A stretch of DNA of 55,178 bases from a candidate division KSB3 bacterium. GTDB lineage: Bacteria; Moduliflexota; Moduliflexia; Moduliflexales; Moduliflexaceae. How positions within the stretch are numbered: position 1 is the first letter of the stretch; the number at the start of each line of letters is the position of its first letter. The stretch spans positions 1 to 55,178 of the forward strand of contig PDSJ01000033.1 in assembly GCA_002748425.1 (NCBI GenBank), given 5' to 3'. The notes beneath the pieces were generated by a model, which had not been told where the DNA came from, searched no databases, and saw only the letters and a program-made list of their open reading frames with translations. Shown piece after piece: positions 50,876-55,178 of the stretch. The position numbers and the translations under genes were made by a program.

Positions 50876-51860
50876 TATAAACCTCTGTTAGAGAAATCAG
50901 CATCACTTCAAGGCTGAGCTGTACATTGGCATTTCGCAGAATATCGGACTTTGTGCGGGACACAATCTCGAACAAACGCCGAATCTGCCTCGGAGAAAGC
51001 TGCTCTGCACTACGCTGCAAACAGGCGAGCGCATCGGAATTCGCAACAAAACGCGGGTCTCCCCGCTCGCGCAGCACATGCATATCACGATACCAAAGCT
51101 GTAACAGATCAAGAGAGTCGTGAAGCTCGTCTTTGTGTGCCAGTAAAACCTCGACTTCCTGAAAAAGGATTCTGACGTCCTGCAAACCCGAAGACAGCGT
51201 CTGCAGCAAGCTCTCAAGGCGCTCTCGTTGTACTGACAGTGCGTCGGCATCCATCGAGAGTGCCCGCCCTGGGCATCCCTCGGACAATGAGGCAATCACC
51301 CGAGCGCGCTGTGGATCGAGATCCCGGCGCTGAACCAGGAATTCAGCCAGCTTTTCGACGCTGAGTGCCGCAAAACGAAGCAGCTGGCAGCGCGACAAAA
51401 CTGTAGGCAGCAATGCGTGGACATTCGCCGTGACAAGAATAATCACACATTCTGCAGTCGGTTCCTCTAAGGTTTTCAGCAAGGCGTTCGCAGCCTCGTC
51501 GCGCATGTGTCCGGCGCGATCAATAATATAGACTTTGCGCCTTCCCTCAAAGGCCTTGTAGCCTGCATCCTTTTGCACGTCCCGAATTTGATCGATTTTA
51601 ATAAACTGTCCATCTGCTTCGATCGTTCTGACATCCGGGTGATTCCCGGTGTCAACCTTCCGACAGGAGACGCAGCGGTCGCAGGCGTCGTCCGTCTTTT
51701 CGCGGCAGTTCAAGGCTTTTGCCAGCATCAAGGCGCTGAATTTTTTGCCAACGCCCTCCGAACCGGCAAAGACATAAGCCTGCGGCACTCGATCGTGCCG
51801 CAGGGCATTCCGCAGCACATTCAGCACTTTCTCCTGTCCAAGAATGTCGGAAAATGCCAT
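50826..51860 (-). CDS. holB: DNA polymerase III subunit delta prime
   Basis: A 344-residue clamp-loader subunit. P-loop-like AGSEGVGKKFSALML, zinc module CREKTDDACDRCVSCRKVDTG (split; four cysteines, about 52-70), DRAGHMRDEAANALLKTLEEP and the SRC motif VLSRCQLLRF are present, as in DnaX/HolB proteins. It loads the sliding clamp with the tau and delta subunits. Its last 16 codons overlap ricT in another frame, a longer overlap than normal. Confidence 0.93.
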   Translation of the reverse strand: MAFSDILGQEKVLNVLRNALRHDRVPQAYVFAGSEGVGKKFSALMLAKALNCREKTDDACDRCVSCRKVDTGNHPDVRTIEADGQFIKIDQIRDVQKDAGYKAFEGRRKVYIIDRAGHMRDEAANALLKTLEEPTAECVIILVTANVHALLPTVLSRCQLLRFAALSVEKLAEFLVQRRDLDPQRARVIASLSEGCPGRALSMDADALSVQRERLESLLQTLSSGLQDVRILFQEVEVLLAHKDELHDSLDLLQLWYRDMHVLRERGDPRFVANSDALACLQRSAEQLSPRQIRRLFEIVSRTKSDILRNANVQLSLEVMLISLTEVYNDRSRWREVQADRKSL

Positions 51861-51967
51861 AAATCCTCAGTTCTCAGCAAAATCCATCATACAAGATCCC
51901 TGTGACCACAACAACCCGCTTTCAGCATTCCCCACAATGCTGCCCGTATAGTAACAGGACTCAGTGT

Positions 51968-52621
51968 TCATGGGCCAAACAGTGGCAAGACGATCTCCTC
52001 GATCTGACGTTGAACCTCTCCGATTCCTGTATTGCCGTCGATCACACAAAAACGTTCCGGTTCATCCCTCACAAGCTCAAGGTATCCTTCCCGAACTTTG
52101 CGATGGAAGAGAAGATCTTCTTCCTCAAAACGTCCTTCTTCCAGTGCAGAATCAAAGTTCAGATTTCTGGCGCGCGCCCGCGACAGGCCCAGCTCCGGAT
52201 CGACATCAATGAAGAGCGTCAGGTCCGGCTGCAAGCCTCCGGAAGCCAAACGGTTGGCTTCTTTCACCACCTCAACGGTCAGCTCTCGTCCAAAGCCCTG
52301 ATAGGCGACAGATGCATCGACATAGCGGTCGCAAAGCACATGAATGCCATGCTGCAGATTCGGCAGAATCTTCTTGCGCACATGTTGGGCCCGGCTGGCT
52401 TCATAGAGCAGTAATTCTGTCATCGAGGTCATATCATTATTCTCGGCATTGAGCAGGATCTTTCGGATTTGATCGCCAATCCGCGTGCCCCCGGGTTCGC
52501 GTGTCAGCAAGACCGGCACCAGCAAGTCATGTAATCTTTCCACCAGCAATTTTGCCTGTGTGGTTTTTCCGCAGCCTTCGATACCTTCAAACGTAATAAA
52601 CAGAGTCTGTTGTGTCATCAT
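51968..52621 (-). CDS. tmk: Thymidylate kinase
   Basis: A 217-residue dTMP kinase. P-loop FEGIEGCGKTTQAKLL, substrate motif TREPGGTRIGDQIRKILL, the DRY element LCDRYVDASVAYQGFGREL, and a lid with SRARARNLNFDSALEEGRF. It phosphorylates dTMP to dTDP. The start overlaps the mltG stop (ATGA), so both are coupled. Confidence 0.96.
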   Translation of the reverse strand: MMTQQTLFITFEGIEGCGKTTQAKLLVERLHDLLVPVLLTREPGGTRIGDQIRKILLNAENNDMTSMTELLLYEASRAQHVRKKILPNLQHGIHVLCDRYVDASVAYQGFGRELTVEVVKEANRLASGGLQPDLTLFIDVDPELGLSRARARNLNFDSALEEGRFEEEDLLFHRKVREGYLELVRDEPERFCVIDGNTGIGEVQRQIEEIVLPLFGP

Positions 52622-53625
52622 TTCCGTTTTTTCTGAAATTCCCGCACAGCCCGTAAATGCTCGTTATAGCGTGTTGAAAACTTGTGCGTACCGTCATTAC
52701 GGGCAACAAAATACAGATATTTGACGTCTGCCGGACGAAGCGCTGCCAGAATGGACGCTTTGCCGGGATTGGCGATCGGTCCGGGCGGCAGCCCGCGTCG
52801 TCTGTAGGTATTGTAAGGCGTCTCTTTTTTTAAATCTGCTTTCGTCAAATTCCCGTCAAAATTTTTTAGACCATAAATCACGGTCGGATCGCTGTCAAGC
52901 TTCATCCCAATCCTGAGCCGGTTGGTATACACAGCCGAAATCAACTCGCGTTCTTCTGCAACACGAGCCTCTTTCTCAATGATCGACGCCAGCGTCAGTG
53001 TTTCGTGTAACGTACGCCCGCGAGCGTCCATCTCCCGGCGTAAATCCGCTGTCACGATCTTTTGCAGCAACTCTTGCACCATCTTCTGCAAGACAGCCTT
53101 TTCATCCATGCCGCGCACGACATGATAGGTGTCAGGAAAAAGATAGCCCTCAAGCGTCTCGGCCTCGATACCGAGCTCTGCGGCAAAATTTTTATCAAAT
53201 GCCAGCGCCAGATAGCGGTCTTTGCTGCCAAATCCCTGCTCTGCAAGTTGTTCAGCAATTTGACGACAGGTATATCCTTCGGGAATCGTGAAGCTGCGAA
53301 CGAAAACCTTCCCATCCTGCAGCTTCTCAAGCACTTCAACAGGACGCATTGAGGTCGTGAACTGGTATTCACCAGCCTTAATACTTTTCCCGTCTCGATA
53401 GAAATGCGCCAAAATCATGAAGAGATTTTTATCACGAAGCACCGATGCAGCCTGCAGGATTTCTGCTGTCCGCCGCAAAGAGGTTCCCGGCTCGATCAGC
53501 ACAATACGTTCTTCCGCCCTGTTATCCGGCGGAACCGTCAAAAACTGATAGACCTGCCAGGCAACATACCCCGCCATTCCGAGTAGTGCCAACAGTAAGA
53601 GTGTGATGAAAATACGTTTCAGCAT
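52618..53625 (-). CDS. mltG: Endolytic murein transglycosylase MltG
   Basis: A 335-residue inner-membrane protein anchored by an N-terminal helix (IFITLLLLALLGMAGYVAW). It has the YceG-type domain with the catalytic glutamate in TLASIIEKEARVAEERELIS, and LRIGMKLDSDPTVIYGLKNF and PIANPGKASILAALRPADV near the end. It cleaves nascent peptidoglycan strands and sets their length. Remarkably, the start codon ATG is part of the R'-type box of the attC-like site upstream (GCGTTATG), so the leader has been replaced by a cassette insertion. Confidence 0.95.
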   Translation of the reverse strand: MLKRIFITLLLLALLGMAGYVAWQVYQFLTVPPDNRAEERIVLIEPGTSLRRTAEILQAASVLRDKNLFMILAHFYRDGKSIKAGEYQFTTSMRPVEVLEKLQDGKVFVRSFTIPEGYTCRQIAEQLAEQGFGSKDRYLALAFDKNFAAELGIEAETLEGYLFPDTYHVVRGMDEKAVLQKMVQELLQKIVTADLRREMDARGRTLHETLTLASIIEKEARVAEERELISAVYTNRLRIGMKLDSDPTVIYGLKNFDGNLTKADLKKETPYNTYRRRGLPPGPIANPGKASILAALRPADVKYLYFVARNDGTHKFSTRYNEHLRAVREFQKKRK

Positions 53626-53686
53626 AACGCAAAAAGTTCACCGGCGCCGCGCTGCAGGCGGTGTCTGGTGAAACAACGTGCTGGAC
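53623..53686 (-). other. attC-like recombination site 8, overlapping the mltG start
   Basis: On the - strand GTCCAGCACG starts and TTGCGTTATG ends the site. TTTCACC and GGTGAA pair, and CGCC/GGCG extend the stem. The pattern GTTTCACC, CGCCGGTGAACT and GCGTTATG is shared with the sites at 5299-5357 and 35719-35773. The R'' box is degenerate (AGCACG for a TAAC-type box). The mltG start codon is contained in the R' box. Confidence 0.65.
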
Positions 53687-53710
53687 AAAGCCGCTGCGCG
53701 AAGACAGCGA

Positions 53711-53780
53711 GCATCGCCTCTTTTAAAATCATCGCATTGTAACGTTCTGTTCTATAGTGCTGTACCGAAAAGGGCGATGC
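53711..53780. repeat. Imperfect inverted repeat behind the hicA remnant
   Basis: GCATCGCCTCTTTT (53711-53724) pairs with AAAAGGGCGATGC (53768-53780), with one bulge, around a 43-nt loop. It may be a terminator-like structure of the cassette. There is no gene in this part (53690-53870). Confidence 0.5.
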
Positions 53781-53870
53781 AAGCGCATCTGCCATTAAGC
53801 AATGCTTTCAAGCCGAAAAACACCCCGGCAAATCAAGTAACGTGAAGCCATAATCTGAATCGTCGTCTTT

Positions 53871-53972
53871 TCAGCTCCATTTCGGATCGTTGAATTGATG
53901 ATGATCTCCTTTTGTATGCTGGAGAATCCATCTGTCATTTTTCAATCGTTTTATAAGCTCCCCGCTCTGCAT
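53871..53972 (-). pseudogene. hicA: Truncated HicA toxin
   Basis: HicA toxins are small mRNA-cleaving double-stranded-RNA-binding-fold proteins. The frame MQSGELIKRLKNDRWILQH TKGDHHQFNDP (written in two parts) covers the N-terminal half, including the catalytic histidine region GDHHQF. It stops after 33 residues, and the usual TVPHP-type second half is absent. No hicB follows. So the gene is a 3'-truncated remnant. The ATG lies only 7 bases after a perfect -10 box, so the transcript would be leaderless. Confidence 0.75.
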
Positions 53973-53979
53973 AGTATCT

Positions 53980-54008
53980 ATTATACACACTGTTAGTCTG
54001 CTTGTCAA
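53980..54008 (-). promoter_or_regulatory. Consensus sigma-70 promoter of the hicA remnant
   Basis: TTGACA (54003-54008), exactly 17 nt spacer, TATAAT (53980-53985), all on the - strand. Both hexamers are perfect. The predicted start lies on or next to the hicA ATG. This promoter can read through into mltG, 350 bp downstream. Confidence 0.85.
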
Positions 54009-54027
54009 CTTACAAGATGCAATCTCT

Positions 54028-54131
54028 GGCGAACGACCGCACTCAGGCCCCAAGACCGTGCCCTCGTGCGGACGTACGCAGCCAACCACCACTCCTGAGC
54101 CTTATGGTCGTCGTGCAGCGTGATTGTTCAC
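54028..54131 (-). other. Possible degenerate attC-like site 9
   Basis: On the - strand GTGAACAATCA resembles an R''-type box. ACGACC pairs with GGTCGT and CTCAGG with CCTGAG across a loop of about 45 nt, and the end GGTCGTTCGCC resembles an R' box. It would be the left border of the hicA cassette. The evidence is weaker than for the other sites. Confidence 0.4.
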
Positions 54132-54195
54132 AGCTTCGCCGTCCACTAAGCAAGACAAGTTCGATGAATTCACAGGATGAATAAGGCCCTGCTTA
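54132..54195. other. Short intergenic stretch after the WD40 tail
   Basis: No gene and no strong hairpin seen. It separates the displaced WD40 tail from the possible attC site 9. Confidence 0.4.
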
Positions 54196-54306
54196 TCACT
54201 TCTTTCTGTCAGGCTGCTCCAGAAAATACCTTCTCCGTTCTTCCGGCGTAAGGCTGCGCGGCACAATGCTCTTGGCATAGTCAATCAATTCCTGGGTAGT
54301 GCGGAA
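54196..54306 (-). pseudogene. Displaced C-terminal tail of the WD40 protein
   Basis: In the frame one base off from the WD40 repeats, 36 residues read FRTTQELIDYAKSIV, PRSLTPEERRRYF and LEQPDRKK, then stop. The pattern TTQxLIDYA..xVPRxLTxEER..FFLE is the usual tail of WD40 proteins of this kind in filamentous and sulfur-type bacteria, as far as I recall. The tail is cut off from its gene by a +1 shift at about 54305-54310. Confidence 0.65.
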
Positions 54307-55178
54307 GGCTCAGGCGCGCCAGTTCTGCACCTGTGGCCGCGTCCCAGACCCGGGCTGTGTCATCCCACGACGCAGTGACAATGCGCGTCCCGTCCGGGCT
54401 GAATGACGCCGACTTCACAAAACCTTCATGCCCGCTCAGGCGCGTCAGTTCTGCGCCTGTGGCCGCGTCCCAGACCCGGGCTGTGTCATCCCACGACGCA
54501 GTGACAATGCGCGTTCCGTCCGGGCTGAATGTTGCCGAAGTTACTATATGTTCATGCCCGGTCAGGGGCGCCAGTTCTGCGCCTGTGGCCGCATCCCAGA
54601 CCCGGGCCGTCTCGTCCCACGAGGCAGTAACGATGCGCGTCCCCTCCGGGCTGAACACCGCCGAAGACACAGAACCTTCATGCCCGCTCAGGCGCGCCAG
54701 TGCTGCGCCTGTGGCCGCATCCCAGACCCGGGCTGTGTGGTCAAACGACGCAGTGACGATGCGCGTCCCATCCGGGCTGAATCTTGCTGACCACACGCCG
54801 CCTGTATGCCAGGTCAGGCGCGCCAGTGCTGCGCCTGTGGCCGCATCCCAGACCCGGGCCGTCTCGTCCCGCGACGCAGTGACAATGCGCGTCCCCTCCG
54901 GGCTGAATCTTGCCGACCTCACAGAATGTTCATGTCCGGTCAGGCGCGCCAGTTCTGCACCTGTGGCCGCGTCCCAGACCCGCGCCGTCTCGTCCCGCGA
55001 CGCAGTGACAATGCGCGTCCCGTCCGGGCTGAATGCCGCCGACTCCACAAAACCTTCATGCCCGCTCAGGCGCGCCAGTTCTGCGCCTGTGGCCGCATCC
55101 CAGACCCGTGCCGTCTTGTCCCCTGACGCGGTGACGATGCGCGTCCCGTCCGGGCTGAATGCCGCCGACTCCACAAAA
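54281..55178 (-). CDS. WD40-repeat protein, 3' part (partial at window edge)
   Basis: The frame is open to the window end; 297 residues are visible and the start lies outside. Seven WD40 blades of 42 residues follow in register, each with FSPDGTRIVTAS, DxTARVWDAATGA and ELARLSGHE. Together with upstream blades they would form one or more seven-bladed propellers, a protein-interaction surface. Blades differ mainly at a few positions such as ASW/ASR/ASF and HEGFV/HEHSV. The frame ends soon after the last blade (LPHYPGID), while the expected tail is one frame away. The upstream part may carry an effector domain such as a kinase, TIR or caspase-like domain; this cannot be seen. Confidence 0.9.
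   Translation of the reverse strand, partial: FVESAAFSPDGTRIVTASGDKTARVWDAATGAELARLSGHEGFVESAAFSPDGTRIVTASRDETARVWDAATGAELARLTGHEHSVRSARFSPEGTRIVTASRDETARVWDAATGAALARLTWHTGGVWSARFSPDGTRIVTASFDHTARVWDAATGAALARLSGHEGSVSSAVFSPEGTRIVTASWDETARVWDAATGAELAPLTGHEHIVTSATFSPDGTRIVTASWDDTARVWDAATGAELTRLSGHEGFVKSASFSPDGTRIVTASWDDTARVWDAATGAELARLSLPHYPGID
54296..55178 (-). repeat. Seven tandem 126-bp near-identical DNA repeats
   Basis: Each unit encodes one WD40 blade, and most differ at only a few bases (for example CGCGTCCCGTCCGGGCTGAA, CGCCTGTGGCCGC and GTCCCAGACCCG recur every 126 bp). Such low divergence implies recent duplication or gene conversion. It makes the region liable to change copy number and to assembly collapse. 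Confidence 0.9.

Noticed and set aside
53711..53780. Rho-independent terminator of mltG leader
   Set aside because: The loop is 43 nt and no T run follows on the - strand.
54102..54284. 60-codon - strand ORF
   Set aside because: It overlaps the WD40 tail in another frame and shows no family features.
54296..55178. CRISPR-like array
   Set aside because: The 126-bp periodicity is coding and gives WD40 blades; there are no short repeats with unique spacers.
1..55178. tRNA, rRNA, insertion-sequence transposases, phage genes
   Set aside because: None was recognised on either strand; mobility here rests only on the attC-like sites.

Overview
The window looks like one contig of a Gram-negative, probably uncultured heterotrophic bacterium. 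It carries a lipobox protein, several exported solute-binding proteins, TRAP and tripartite tricarboxylate (TTT) transporters, and a core mltG-tmk-holB-ricT-metG cluster. The near-identical WD40 repeats and the many sugar-acid transporters would suit a large-genome filamentous or Modulibacterota-like organism, but that placement is only a guess.

Region 1 (1-about 7450) is an AT-rich accessory island built as an integron-type gene-cassette array. Short genes on the + strand are separated by imperfect palindromes with the R''/R' signature of attC sites (a ..TAAC.. box, a foldable arm, then a ..CGTTA.. box). Cargo includes a DarTG toxin-antitoxin pair with a frameshifted toxin, a two-copy element of unclear coding status, a 615-residue DUF6798-like membrane protein, a VapBC pair whose toxin is stopped by a 24-bp duplication, and a lipoprotein. 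No integrase is visible.

Region 2 (7456-about 47100) is a dense sugar-acid and hydroxy-acid catabolic super-locus, mostly on the - strand. It holds a ribose-type ABC system with a permease-ATPase fusion, a UxaE-like epimerase, a transaldolase-like protein, three TRAP transporters, one TTT transporter and two zinc dehydrogenases. It also holds an iron alcohol dehydrogenase, a LarA-type racemase, an HpaI-type aldolase, a 2-hydroxyacid dehydrogenase, a four-carbon-acid sugar kinase, a PdxA-type dehydrogenase, a split transketolase and several isomerases or lactonases. Three GntR (FadR-type) regulators sit among them. Six promoters read as TTGACA followed 20-23 nt later by a GTATAC-type dyad, and a seventh carries a perfect 19-bp inverted repeat, so local GntR control of each module is likely. 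Hairpins lie directly after the solute-binding-protein gene in the ABC, TTT and all three TRAP operons. In the TTT case the hairpin holds the Shine-Dalgarno sequence and start codon of the next gene.

A single cassette (a DUF4279 gene plus its attC) sits inside one TRAP operon, between dctM and a cyclase gene. Cutting at the two G^TT sites restores a 23-nt intergenic gap.

Region 3 (47.2-53.6 kb) has one unrecognised + strand ORF and then the housekeeping cluster mltG-tmk-holB-ricT-metG (- strand). The attC-like site upstream ends exactly at the mltG start codon and is preceded by a truncated hicA under a consensus sigma-70 promoter. Region 4 (54.2 kb to the end) is the 3' part of a WD40 gene with seven near-identical 126-bp repeats and a C-terminal tail displaced by a frameshift.
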